DNA of 64,000 nt from Congzhengia sp045635085 (GTDB lineage: Bacteria; Bacillota; Clostridia; UBA1381; UBA9506), in assembly GCA_045635085.1 (NCBI GenBank), contig JAZRBM010000004.1, positions 124,001-188,000 of the forward strand, read 5' to 3'. The notes under the pieces are model-generated. The model worked only from the letters and a program-made list of their open reading frames with translations. It was not told the DNA's origin and did no database searches. Positions 1 through 7,792 of the stretch are shown here, one piece after another. Made by a program: the position numbers and the translations under genes. Each line of letters begins with the position of its first letter. Position 1 is the stretch's first letter.

Positions 1-2208
1 TCTGATGTAGTTATGGAAGTTGGTAAGAAGTATTTTGAAGAGCTTATCGACAAGATGAAAGAAGAAAAAGGCGTAAAACAGGACGTTGAATTAACAGCAG
101 AAGACTTAAAAGTTTTAGCTGGTCAGTTCAAGGCTGAATACAAGAACAAAATCGGTAAGGATTTCCCATCTGACCCAACAGAGCAGTTGATGGGTGCAGT
201 AGAAGCAGTATTCCGTTCATGGGACAACCCACGTGCGAACGTTTACCGTCGTGACAACGATATCCCTTATTCATGGGGTACAGCTGTTAACGTACAGATG
301 ATGGCGTTTGGTAACATGGGTGATGATTGTGGTACAGGTGTTGCATTTACACGTGACCCTGCTACAGGTGAACGCGGACTTATGGGTGAATTCTTAGTAA
401 ATGCACAGGGTGAAGACGTTGTTGCAGGTGTTCGTACACCTATGCCTATTTCTGAAATGGCATCAAAGTTCCCTGAAGCTTTTGAAGAATTCAACAAGGT
501 TTGCGCAATATTAGAAGACCACTACAGAGATATGCAGGATATGGAGTTTACCATTGAAAACAAAAAGCTCTATATGCTTCAGACAAGAAATGGTAAGAGA
601 ACAGCTAAGGCTGCTTTAAAAATTGCTTGTGATTTAGTTGACGAAAAGATGATTGACGAAAAACAGGCAGTTGCTATGATTGATCCAAGAAACTTAGATA
701 CACTTTTGCATCCTCAGTTCGATGCTAAAGCTTTAAAGGCTGCTACACCTATGGGCAGAGGCTTAGGTGCTTCTCCTGGTGCTGCTTGCGGTAAGATTGT
801 GTTTACAGCTGAAGATGCTGACGCTTGGAATTCACGTGGCGAAAAGGTTATCTTAGTTCGTTTGGAAACATCTCCTGAAGATATCACAGGTATGAAAGCA
901 TCACAGGGTATCTTAACAGTTCGTGGTGGTATGACATCTCACGCAGCTGTTGTTGCTCGTGGTATGGGTACATGCTGTGTATCTGGTTGTGGCGACATCA
1001 ATATGGATGAAGCAAACAAAAAGTTTACATTAGGTGGCAAGACATTTACAGAAGGCGACTATATTTCAATTGATGGCTCAACAGGTAATATCTATGACGG
1101 TATTATTCCTACAGTTGATGCTGAAATCGCAGGCGAATTCGGCAGAATCATGGATTGGGCTGACAAATACAGAACATTAAAGGTTAGAACAAATGCAGAT
1201 ACACCTGCAGATGCTAAAAAGGCAGTAGAACTTGGTGCTGAAGGTATCGGTCTTTGCCGTACAGAGCATATGTTCTTTGAAGCTGACAGAATTGCAGCTT
1301 TTAGAGAAATGATTTGTTCTGACACAGTAGAAGAAAGAGAAGCTGCATTAGATAAGATTCTTCCTATCCAGCAGGGCGATTTCGAAGCTTTATATGAAGC
1401 TTTAGCAGGACATCCTGTAACAATCCGTTTCTTAGACCCACCACTACACGAGTTCGTACCTACAGAAGAAGCTGACATTAAAGCTTTAGCTGCTTCACAG
1501 GGTAAGACAGTAGAAGAAATCAAAGCTATTATCGAATCACTTCACGAATTCAACCCAATGATGGGACATCGTGGTTGCCGACTCGCTGTAACATATCCTG
1601 AAATTGCAAAGATGCAGACAAGAGCTGTTATCCGTGCGGCTATCAATGTTAAGAAGGCACATGCTGATTGGAACATTAAGCCTGAAATCATGATTCCTCT
1701 AGTTGGAGAAATCAAGGAATTAAAATACGTTAAGGATGTTGTTATCGCAGCAGCTGACGAAGAAATCAAGAATGCAGGCGTTGAGCTTGCTTATGAAGTA
1801 GGTACAATGATTGAAATCCCAAGAGCATGTCTGACAGCTGATGATATTGCTAAAGAAGCTGAATTCTTCTGCTTCGGTACAAACGACTTAACACAGATGA
1901 CATACGGTTTCTCAAGAGACGATGCAGGTAAGTTCTTAGACGCTTACTATGATGCAAAAATCTTTGAAAACGACCCATTTGCTAAACTCGACCAGACAGG
2001 TGTAGGTAAGCTTATGGAAATGGCAATCAAGCTTGGTAAAGGCGCTCGTCCTGAAATTCATTGCGGTATCTGCGGTGAGCACGGTGGTGACCCTGTATCA
2101 GTTGAATTCTGCCACAGAATTGGTCTTGATTATGTATCATGTTCACCTTTCCGTGTGCCGATTGCTCGCTTAGCAGCAGCACAGGCAGCTATCAAAGATA
2201 ACAAATAA
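1..2208 (+). CDS. ppdK: Pyruvate, phosphate dikinase (5' end outside window)
   Basis: Converts phosphoenolpyruvate, AMP and pyrophosphate to pyruvate, ATP and phosphate, or the reverse; cytosolic, central carbon metabolism. The reading frame is open from base 1, so the gene enters from the left; 735 residues are visible of a family length near 875. The end of the nucleotide-binding domain is followed by the swivelling phosphohistidine domain with GGMTSHAAVVARGMG (phosphorylated His), then the PEP/pyruvate TIM barrel with GLCRTEHMFF, GTNDLTQMTYGFSRDD and the catalytic-cysteine motif CGICGEHGGDP. The ATG at 13 is internal. The gene ends in a clear terminator and stands alone. Identification is firm. 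Confidence 0.97.
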   Translation, partial: SDVVMEVGKKYFEELIDKMKEEKGVKQDVELTAEDLKVLAGQFKAEYKNKIGKDFPSDPTEQLMGAVEAVFRSWDNPRANVYRRDNDIPYSWGTAVNVQMMAFGNMGDDCGTGVAFTRDPATGERGLMGEFLVNAQGEDVVAGVRTPMPISEMASKFPEAFEEFNKVCAILEDHYRDMQDMEFTIENKKLYMLQTRNGKRTAKAALKIACDLVDEKMIDEKQAVAMIDPRNLDTLLHPQFDAKALKAATPMGRGLGASPGAACGKIVFTAEDADAWNSRGEKVILVRLETSPEDITGMKASQGILTVRGGMTSHAAVVARGMGTCCVSGCGDINMDEANKKFTLGGKTFTEGDYISIDGSTGNIYDGIIPTVDAEIAGEFGRIMDWADKYRTLKVRTNADTPADAKKAVELGAEGIGLCRTEHMFFEADRIAAFREMICSDTVEEREAALDKILPIQQGDFEALYEALAGHPVTIRFLDPPLHEFVPTEEADIKALAASQGKTVEEIKAIIESLHEFNPMMGHRGCRLAVTYPEIAKMQTRAVIRAAINVKKAHADWNIKPEIMIPLVGEIKELKYVKDVVIAAADEEIKNAGVELAYEVGTMIEIPRACLTADDIAKEAEFFCFGTNDLTQMTYGFSRDDAGKFLDAYYDAKIFENDPFAKLDQTGVGKLMEMAIKLGKGARPEIHCGICGEHGGDPVSVEFCHRIGLDYVSCSPFRVPIARLAAAQAAIKDNK

Positions 2209-2226
2209 TTTAAAAAAATACAAAAC

Positions 2227-2262
2227 CGACCTTGTTGATAAAAATTGACAAGGTCGATTTTT
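2227..2262 (+). terminator. Intrinsic terminator of ppdK
   Basis: Perfect 9-bp stem CGACCTTGT/ACAAGGTCG (2227-2235 with 2248-2256) and a 12-base loop, followed by a T-rich tail. It lies 18 bases after the ppdK stop. Confidence 0.85.
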
Positions 2263-2426
2263 ATTTCTTATGCTTTGCGAAAAAAACCTATAACTCGATT
2301 TTCTGTAAAACGGACTTTTTGTTGGAAACTCAAAAGATTTTAAGGTGGTAGGTAATCATTTGTGAAAAGTATATTGTATTGACTAAAAGCATTGAAAATG
2401 ATATTATAATCTACTGGAAAGTACTA

Positions 2427-2484
2427 ATAAAAAGCCTCCCTTGTGTAAAGGGAGGTGGGTTGCGTAGCAACTCGGAGGGATTGT
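2427..2484 (+). repeat. Left inverted end of DUF559 cassette
   Basis: Contains the hairpin CCTCCC...GGGAGG and a second small palindrome GTTGCGTAGCAAC. It matches the reverse complement of 2829-2885 except in the middle segment. Confidence 0.75.
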
Positions 2485-2485
2485 G

Positions 2486-2853
2486 ATGGACTATAAACAC
2501 AATAAACAAATTGTACCACTTGCAAAAGTACTTAGAAAGAATATGACAAAAGAAGAAAAGCCCTTTGGTATGATTACTTAAGAGAACACCCTATCAGGTT
2601 TATAAGACAGAAAGTTATAGGAAAATATATTGTTGATTTTTACTGTGCCAAAGCAAGGCTTGTTATTGAGTTGGATGGATCGCAACATTATGAAGATAAA
2701 GAAATAGAAAAAGATGCTTTGAGAACAGAGCATTTAGAACAGTATGGACTAAAGGTTATAAGAATATCAAATCTTGATATAAACAAAAACTTCGAGGAAG
2801 TATGTATATTTATTGATAATGAAGTCAAACAATCCCTCAGTCAATTCCGTTGA
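2486..2853 (+). pseudogene. DUF559 (Vsr/restriction-like fold) endonuclease, frameshifted
   Basis: From ATG 2486 the frame reads MDYKHNKQIVPLAKVLRKNM and enters the typical MTKEE motif, then stops at about 2581. Shifting frame at about 2560 restores the family sequence LWYDYLREHPIRFIRQKVIG, IVDFYCAKARLVIELDGSQH and the remainder to 2853. The residues usually catalytic in this fold (ELDG, preceded by IVDFYC) are intact; only the frame is broken, by one indel near 2558-2562. DUF559 proteins are PD-(D/E)XK-type nucleases related to Vsr. It fills the small inverted-repeat element completely. A sequencing error could mimic the frameshift. Confidence 0.8.
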
Positions 2854-2885
2854 CAGCTCCCTTTACACAAGGGAGCCCTTTTTAT
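2829..2885 (-). repeat. Right inverted end of DUF559 cassette
   Basis: Reverse complement resembles 2427-2484. The nuclease stop codon (2851-2853) lies inside this end, so the repeat encodes the last residues of the protein. Confidence 0.75.
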
Positions 2886-3033
2886 AAATGTTGGAAAAAT
2901 GCCAGAGATTTTCCGCACCTGATTTTTATTGATTTTACCCCCTAAAAAGCATTATTTTTTAGAAAAATTAATAGACATAAGGTGATAAATGGTCAAAAGT
3001 GTTAATTTTATTAGCAGGAGTATCTATTAGATA

Positions 3034-3113
3034 GGTATTTAGAAAAAAGTCTAAATACCTATTGACTTCAAAGTATTTGTATGCTACAATCTATTTAGAA
3101 ATATTTCTAAATA
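3034..3113 (+). promoter_or_regulatory. sdpR-sdpI promoter with two palindromic operators
   Basis: TTGACT (3062-3067) and TACAAT (3085-3090) are 17 bases apart. A perfect 9-bp inverted repeat GGTATTTAG/CTAAATACC (3034-3059) lies just upstream and a perfect 22-bp palindrome (3092-3113), with arms TATTTAGAAAT, lies just downstream. Both contain TATTTAG/CTAAATA, so they are probably two sites for the same ArsR-type dimer, fitting the known autorepression of SdpR. Confidence 0.8.
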
Positions 3114-3133
3114 CTTGCAAGGAAGTGAAATAA

Positions 3134-3400
3134 ATGGGAATGAATGAAACATTAAAAGCCATATCCGACTCAGTAAGACGGGATATATTGCAAATGTTAA
3201 AAAGTGGCAAAAAGTCTGCAGGAGAAATTGCGGAACAGTTTAATTTGACAGGTGCAACAGTTTCATATCATTTAGCAAAACTAAAAAACGCAGACCTTAT
3301 TACAGAGCAAAAATACAAAAACTTTATTTATTATGAATTGAACACTTCGGTCTTTGAAGAAGTATTAACTTGGATTTACGCTTTGGGAGGGAATAAATAA
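3134..3400 (+). CDS. sdpR: SdpR-type ArsR-family autorepressor
   Basis: An 88-residue winged-helix regulator: LKAISDSVRRDILQMLKSG, then GEIAEQFNLTGATVSYHLAKL as recognition helix region, then FIYYELNTSVFEEVLTWIYAL, which is the SdpR family signature rather than a metal-sensing ArsR; no metal-binding cysteine is seen. In Bacillus subtilis SdpR represses sdpR-sdpI until SdpI, occupied by the toxin SdpC, sequesters it at the membrane. Start chosen for AAGGAAG at 3119-3125. The stop overlaps the sdpI start by one base (TAATG), so the two are translationally coupled. Two palindromic operators flank the promoter. Confidence 0.9.
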   Translation: MGMNETLKAISDSVRRDILQMLKSGKKSAGEIAEQFNLTGATVSYHLAKLKNADLITEQKYKNFIYYELNTSVFEEVLTWIYALGGNK

Positions 3401-4014
3401 TGAAATTTATAAAATGGAAAAGTCTTATTATAACCTGTACTGTTTGTCTTTTGCCTATTCTTTTAGGAATTATTTTGTGGGATAATTTGCCGGATTCGAT
3501 GGCAATTCATTTTAATATCTATAACGAACCTGATAATTTTGCTTCAAAGGGTTTTGTAGTATTTGCACTTCCTCTTTTAATGGTACTATTGCAGATGTAC
3601 TGTTGTTTTATAAATGATATCAATGCCCATAAGCACGGCGAACGCAAAAAGTTTGAAAGAGCAACAAAGTGGATTATCCCGATTATGTCGGTTGTTTTGC
3701 AGATAATAACTTTGGGATATGGACTTGGCTGGAATATAGATATAAGAAGAGTTGTGGCGCTGATTGTAGGTATTATTTTTCTTGTAATAGGCAATTATTT
3801 GCCAAAGGTTGACCATCTAAACAATTACAATCTCGATACCGAAAAGGCAAAAAAGATAAATAGATTTATAGGATTTGAAACGGTTGTAATGGGAATTTTG
3901 TGTCTTGCAAGTATGCTTTTTCCGCCTATCGCCACGGTTATTTGGCTATTTTTACTGATACCTTATGCTGCAATAAGTGCCATATATGGATTCAAGGCAG
4001 TACGAAAGAAATAA
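3400..4014 (+). CDS. sdpI: SdpI-family membrane immunity/signalling protein (DUF1648)
   Basis: 204 residues with about six hydrophobic segments: two near the N-terminus (residues 8-28, 47-67) and others near 90-140 and 158-200. The first loop carries LPDSMAIHFNIYNEPDNFASK, the typical DUF1648 motif. In B. subtilis SdpI protects against the killing factor SdpC and signals to SdpR. It is coupled to sdpR by a TAATG overlap. No sdpC-like toxin gene lies nearby, so here the pair may be stand-alone immunity against competitors; that is inference. No obvious strong terminator follows. Confidence 0.88.
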   Translation: MKFIKWKSLIITCTVCLLPILLGIILWDNLPDSMAIHFNIYNEPDNFASKGFVVFALPLLMVLLQMYCCFINDINAHKHGERKKFERATKWIIPIMSVVLQIITLGYGLGWNIDIRRVVALIVGIIFLVIGNYLPKVDHLNNYNLDTEKAKKINRFIGFETVVMGILCLASMLFPPIATVIWLFLLIPYAAISAIYGFKAVRKK

Positions 4015-4121
4015 TCATTATAACAGCACTGACTATTTTATATGCAGTGCTGTTTTTATATGAAATCTCAACAAAAAAATTATTCCACAGAAAACAAAGT
4101 TATAGGGAAAAAACTCAAAAT

Positions 4122-4150
4122 TTGACAGAAAATAATTATTGTGATATACT
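4122..4150 (+). promoter_or_regulatory. Promoter of the pseudo-ATPase gene
   Basis: TTGACA (4122-4127), 17-base spacer, TATACT (4145-4150): a near-consensus housekeeping promoter about 60 bases upstream of the start codon. Confidence 0.85.
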
Positions 4151-4185
4151 CAAATAGTTAACGTTATAAATTCCTTATTCTATGG

Positions 4186-4217
4186 AAAGGAGCGCACATT
4201 TTGTGCGATGAACTATG
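4186..4217 (+). promoter_or_regulatory. Shine-Dalgarno separated from the start codon by a hairpin
   Basis: AAAGGAG (4186-4192) is followed at once by the hairpin CGCACA-TTT-TGTGCG (4193-4207), then ATGAACT and the start ATG at 4215. Linear spacing is 22 bases, too long; if the hairpin forms, spacing is 7. The ATG at 4208 opens only a five-codon frame, ending in TAA at 4223. Confidence 0.55.
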
Positions 4218-6083
4218 AAAGTTAAAAATATGTCAAAAAACAAAAATACAACGTATTCAAAGCTGGTGCAGATGAATAATAAAAATCTTAAGGCAAGTAT
4301 AGTTGTAGCTATAATAGCCCTTTTACTTGCGTTTTTAGCATCAAAGATATCAAATGCGTTCTTGCTTTGTGTAGTAAGTATAATATCTTTGGTTATATCA
4401 GGGGCAGAAACAATATCTAAACTCGTAAAGGGAACTAAAGATGACAAACTCGATACTTTAATGGTGGTAGCCGCTATAATTATTCCTTTCTGTTTAGGAA
4501 AGTTTGTACTTGCTGCTACGGCGATGGGTGTATATAAATTGTCGACAGCAATAATCTCATATATGCTTGTCAATTTAGGAAAGAACTTAAAGGAAATAGC
4601 AGAGGTATTTCCTAAATGTGCAAACATAATTGATGCAAACTCAAACATAAGACTAGCGCCTGCAGAAGAAATTATCAAAGGAACAAAAATAATGGTAAAG
4701 TCAGGTGAGATTGTTCCTGTTGATTGTATTGTGACGGAGGGATTTTCTGATTTTGATACGTCCTTGGTCTGTGATTTGGGCAGGGAAGAGAGTCTTTCAT
4801 CAGGCGATAAAGCGCTGGCTGGATATATAAATACAGGTTCATCTGTTACGTGTGTTGCAGTTTGTGATTTTGAGGATTCTATTGTAAAGGATTTAAACAG
4901 GTTAGCTGATATGGCAGAAACAGCTTCTACAATAGGAGAAAAAAGATTTATAAAAATCGCAAAATGGTATCCTGTTTTGACATTGCTTTTATCTATAGTT
5001 GTACTTTTGGTTTATGGTATGTCCTCAGGCTCGTGGGGAGAAGGTATGTCAGTTGTCAGCACTCTTTTGATTGCAGCGACATCAGGTTCATTTTTAGCTG
5101 CAGTTCCGCTGTTTTCATCTTGTGCTGTATGGAAATTGAAAAGAAGCGGACTTGTTGTAGCATCAACAGAAATACTTGATGAAATTGCAGATATAAACTG
5201 TGTTGCATTTGAAAAAAATGGTATATTAACAGATGGAAAATTTGTGATTACAGAAAAATATACAATGGAAAATTTCAGTGAAGAAGATTTGTTGATGATT
5301 GCCGGTATTTGTATAGGCGGAAGAGCGCATCCTATTTCAAGAATTTTTACAAAGTATATGAACGAACACCTTTCGGCTGAAAATGTAATGGAATTTCCGT
5401 CTAAAGGTGTAGAATGCACAATTATGGGCAAAACATTTTTGTGCGGAACTGAAGATTTTGTAAAAGAAAGCGGTGTTGATATATCAGGAGTTTCTGGGTA
5501 CAGACTCTACATTGCCATTGATAATGTTTTAATGGGCGCAGTTTCTTATGAGGATAAGCTCTCTGAAAGCTCACTGTATGACATTGAAGAACTAAGAAAA
5601 ATTGGCGTTGAAAAAAATGTTATGTTTACAGCAGATAAAGAAGAGGAAGCAAAAATTCAGTTTAAAGCTTCAGGAGCTGATGAATACGTAGCTGAGCTTA
5701 CGCCTTTTGCAAGGGTAGAGGCAATAAGCAAAATTAAGTCAGAAGAGGGCGTAACGTGTGCTTATGTAGGAGAAACCCTGGGTGGTGAACAGGCGATTGA
5801 TGAAGCTGATGTAGGCATTTCAATTATAAACAAAGAAACTAACGGTTTAGAATATACAAAGGTTGCACTTCTTGGAAGATTAAAGACACTTGCAAATGCC
5901 ATAGATACAGCAAGACTTGCAAACGGTAAATTGGAAATTCACTTTTATTGTGCAGGGGCTGCTAAAATAATAACGATTCTATTGGGTTTGTTTGCAGTGT
6001 TAAACGTAGCAGCTGCATTAATCATTGATGCGGTTTTAACAATGGCTGTTCTTATCTCGGCTAAAGAATTATTAAAAAAATAA
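4215..6083 (+). CDS. P1B-type ATPase-like protein with degenerate catalytic motifs (pseudo-ATPase)
   Basis: 622 residues with the layout of a heavy-metal P-type ATPase: TM pairs at 27-65 and 82-122, actuator domain 140-225, TM pair 255-305, P/N domains 320-560, final TM pair 575-620. Every catalytic motif is altered. DKTGT is EKNGI (333-337), the TGES loop is LGREE (188-192), the membrane CPC is ATS (288-290) and GDGxND is GETLGG (519-524). The HP motif of the nucleotide domain (372-373) and DVGI (542-545) remain. Without the phosphorylatable Asp it should not pump; a sensory or structural role is possible. The frame is intact over 1.9 kb with its own promoter and terminator, so it is probably kept by selection. 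A 56-residue membrane protein converges on it. Confidence 0.75.
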   Translation: MKVKNMSKNKNTTYSKLVQMNNKNLKASIVVAIIALLLAFLASKISNAFLLCVVSIISLVISGAETISKLVKGTKDDKLDTLMVVAAIIIPFCLGKFVLAATAMGVYKLSTAIISYMLVNLGKNLKEIAEVFPKCANIIDANSNIRLAPAEEIIKGTKIMVKSGEIVPVDCIVTEGFSDFDTSLVCDLGREESLSSGDKALAGYINTGSSVTCVAVCDFEDSIVKDLNRLADMAETASTIGEKRFIKIAKWYPVLTLLLSIVVLLVYGMSSGSWGEGMSVVSTLLIAATSGSFLAAVPLFSSCAVWKLKRSGLVVASTEILDEIADINCVAFEKNGILTDGKFVITEKYTMENFSEEDLLMIAGICIGGRAHPISRIFTKYMNEHLSAENVMEFPSKGVECTIMGKTFLCGTEDFVKESGVDISGVSGYRLYIAIDNVLMGAVSYEDKLSESSLYDIEELRKIGVEKNVMFTADKEEEAKIQFKASGADEYVAELTPFARVEAISKIKSEEGVTCAYVGETLGGEQAIDEADVGISIINKETNGLEYTKVALLGRLKTLANAIDTARLANGKLEIHFYCAGAAKIITILLGLFAVLNVAAALIIDAVLTMAVLISAKELLKK

Positions 6084-6095
6084 ATATAAAAAAAT

Positions 6096-6128
6096 AAAAG
6101 ACGGATTTTTTCCGTCTTTTATTTTTTT
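6096..6128 (+). terminator. Bidirectional terminator
   Basis: Stem AAAAGACGGA/TCCGTCTTTT (6096-6105, 6111-6120), five-base loop, T-run after on the plus strand and A-run before it, so it can serve both the pseudo-ATPase and the minus-strand small gene whose stop lies in the stem. Confidence 0.88.
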
Positions 6129-6289
6129 AACTCAAGCATTGTGTCTAAAACAGTCCCCATTGTTTTAAACATATTCCCCTTGCAGCGAAGTAATTTTCTT
6201 CTGTTTTTTGCTCCGTAATCAGCAGAAATTATTGCCACAGTTCCAATAAGTGCACCACAAGCCAACATACCTAATAAACATTTTTTCAT
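6119..6289 (-). CDS. Small single-pass membrane protein, 56 aa
   Basis: The frame runs from ATG 6289 to TAA 6119. It begins MKKCLLGMLACGALIGTVAI, one hydrophobic helix with a positive start, then a basic segment (KNRRKLLRCK) and a short tail ending in LELKK. TAGGAG (6298-6303) sits 8 bases before the ATG. It converges on the pseudo-ATPase gene and shares its terminator. No family was recognised. The good ribosome site and signal-anchor make it likely real. Similar small anchored proteins are common in Clostridia. Confidence 0.65.
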   Translation of the reverse strand: MKKCLLGMLACGALIGTVAIISADYGAKNRRKLLRCKGNMFKTMGTVLDTMLELKK

Positions 6290-6427
6290 ATCGTAAACTC
6301 CTAATTTCTTATTTCAATAGTATTATGTGAAAATAATTTTTTTTTTAAACATTTATTATAAAAAAGGTAGAATTATTATAAAAAAAATGATATAATAATC
6401 TGGCAAACAGTATTTGGAGTGATTTTT

Positions 6428-7087
6428 TTGCAGTATTTGATTGCTTTTTTAGAAGGGTTGGTATCTTTCATAGCACCTTGTATGTTGCCGATGCTGCCCA
6501 TATATTTTTCATATTTTGCACACGGAACCGACAAAGAGCGCAGCGTATTTTTAAGAACGGTATTTTTCATTTTAGGATTTACGTTTGTATATGCTGTTTT
6601 AGGTATGTTTGCGGGTGCTTTGGGCTCATTTTTTGTTGAGTATGAGACTTTGCTACATATTGTATGTGGTATAATCATTGTAGTTTTAGGACTTAATTTT
6701 ATAGGAGTTTTAAAGTTCTCACTCTTTAAAGGACTGCACGCCAACCAGGAAGTAAGCGGAATTTTTTCTGCATTTTTGTTTGGTATACTGTTTTCAATCA
6801 GTCATATTCCGTGCGTAATGGCACTTTTAGGCTCGGCGCTCGTCATGGCTGCACACGAAGGAACAGCAATCCGCGGCATTACTCTTTTGGTAATTTACTC
6901 TCTGGGAATGGGAATTCCTTTTTTAGTATCGGCATTTTTTATGGACAGGCTGACTAAGATTTTTGATGTGATAAAAAAACATTATAAAACTATAAATATC
7001 ATCAGCGGAATACTTTTGATTATTCTCGGAATATTGATGATGACGGGCGTTATGCACCATTTGATGGAGCATACTCACATTGGTTAA
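6428..7087 (+). CDS. ccdA: CcdA/DsbD-type thiol-disulfide transmembrane electron carrier
   Basis: About 219 residues and six membrane segments. Two conserved half-repeats each carry a cysteine: FIAPCMLPMLPIY near the N-terminus and SHIPCVMALLGSAL after the third helix. This is the CcdA fold, which moves reducing power from cytosolic thioredoxin across the membrane to extracytoplasmic proteins. The C-terminus is His-rich (HHLMEHTHIG). I prefer TTG 6428 as start because GGAG (6416-6419) is 8 bases upstream; the in-frame GTG 6419 overlaps that site. TATAAT at 6391-6396 may be its -10. No thioredoxin-like partner is adjacent. Confidence 0.85.
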   Translation: MQYLIAFLEGLVSFIAPCMLPMLPIYFSYFAHGTDKERSVFLRTVFFILGFTFVYAVLGMFAGALGSFFVEYETLLHIVCGIIIVVLGLNFIGVLKFSLFKGLHANQEVSGIFSAFLFGILFSISHIPCVMALLGSALVMAAHEGTAIRGITLLVIYSLGMGIPFLVSAFFMDRLTKIFDVIKKHYKTINIISGILLIILGILMMTGVMHHLMEHTHIG

Positions 7088-7141
7088 AATTTTAATAAAA
7101 ATATAAACGAAAGAGGGATTTTTTATAAAAACAGGGTATTA

Positions 7142-7327
7142 AAAAAGTTTGTATTGACCCAAATTAAATCAACTATTTTGTGTTGTATAACAAATAGCGC
7201 AGGCGGATATATCCCGACAAAACAGGCATATTTTGAAGGTGGATATGAAGCAAGAAGCTCATCACTCAAACCTGGAGGCGATGACATAATCGTTAATGGT
7301 ATGACAGAGTTGCTTTCTGAACTGTAA
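7142..7327 (+). pseudogene. 3' remnant of a ceramidase-like gene
   Basis: An open frame without a start reads ITNSAGGYIPTKQAYFEGGY, then EARSSSLKPGGDDIIVNGM and ends TELLSEL. This resembles the end of the neutral/alkaline ceramidase N-terminal domain family (GGYxPT...EGGYE...SS.KPG). Everything upstream of about 7142 is missing and the ccdA stop lies 57 bases before, in the same frame. A deletion probably removed most of the gene. Confidence 0.55.
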
Positions 7328-7420
7328 ATAATGCGTTTTTAAATTTGATGTAGTCTTTTATCATAAAGCTTTCCATGCAGCATATAATTTATCATAAGAA
7401 GTTGTGAGAGGAAACTTTTA

Positions 7421-7693
7421 ATGAAGGATTATATCGAAGAAAGGACCATTATATTATCAGAATACATAGTGAAAAACAATGCCACCGTAAGAGAGGCTGC
7501 CAGGGTCTTTAGTATCAGTAAATCCACAGTACATAAGGACGTATCAGAAAGAATTTGGCAGATAGATAAGCACTTGGCTGAAAAAGTTGAAAAAGTGCTT
7601 TTATACAACAAGGCAGACAGACATTTGCGCGGTGGCAATGCGACTAAACACAAGTATGAAATTTTAAAACAGACTAAAAAATCTTCCGGTTAA
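7421..7693 (+). CDS. spoIIID: Sporulation transcription regulator SpoIIID
   Basis: 90 residues, full length for the family. MKDYIEERTIILSEYIVKNN is followed by the helix-turn-helix VREAARVFSISKSTVHKDVS and a basic C-terminal part ending LRGGNATKHKYEILKQTKK. SpoIIID acts in the mother cell during sporulation, activating or repressing many sigma-E-dependent genes and helping to switch to sigma-K. This is one of two sporulation regulators in the window, so the host is a spore former. GAGAGGAAAC precedes the start. The stop codon sits in the loop of its terminator. Confidence 0.96.
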   Translation: MKDYIEERTIILSEYIVKNNATVREAARVFSISKSTVHKDVSERIWQIDKHLAEKVEKVLLYNKADRHLRGGNATKHKYEILKQTKKSSG

Positions 7694-7709
7694 TTTCGGA
7701 AGATTTTTT
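7678..7709 (+). terminator. Intrinsic terminator of spoIIID
   Basis: Stem AAAATCTTCCG (7678-7688) with CGGAAGATTTT (7697-7707) and a following T-run. The spoIIID stop TAA 7691-7693 is in the loop. Confidence 0.88.
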
Positions 7710-7731
7710 GTTTTTTAATAAAGTAAATTAA

Positions 7732-7760
7732 TTGACTTTTTAGTTTACTTGTAGTATGAT
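7732..7760 (+). promoter_or_regulatory. Promoter of the zinc-ribbon/dnaA operon
   Basis: TTGACT (7732-7737), 17-base spacer, TATGAT (7755-7760), about 30 bases before the start of the gene preceding dnaA. Confidence 0.8.
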
Positions 7761-7792
7761 AAAAGGTACCGATAAAAAAGTGAGGGTTAAAA

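Larger units (their letters stand above)
2427..2885 (+). mobile_element. Small DUF559 cassette with about 57-bp imperfect inverted ends
   Basis: The two ends (2427-2484 and 2829-2885) are imperfect inverted repeats. Both start ATAAAAAG, contain the self-complementary block CTCCCTTGTGTAAAGGGAG and end inward with GAGGGATTGT. The interior holds only a DUF559 nuclease reading frame. Similar end sequences around DUF559 genes are, as far as I recall, common in gut Clostridia. No transposase is present, so movement would need help in trans or the nuclease itself. The cassette sits in intergenic DNA downstream of the ppdK terminator. Confidence 0.75.

Noticed and set aside
2671..2853. A separate 60-residue gene
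   Set aside because: It is the 3' part of the frameshifted DUF559 gene; family residues continue upstream in the same frame without a start.
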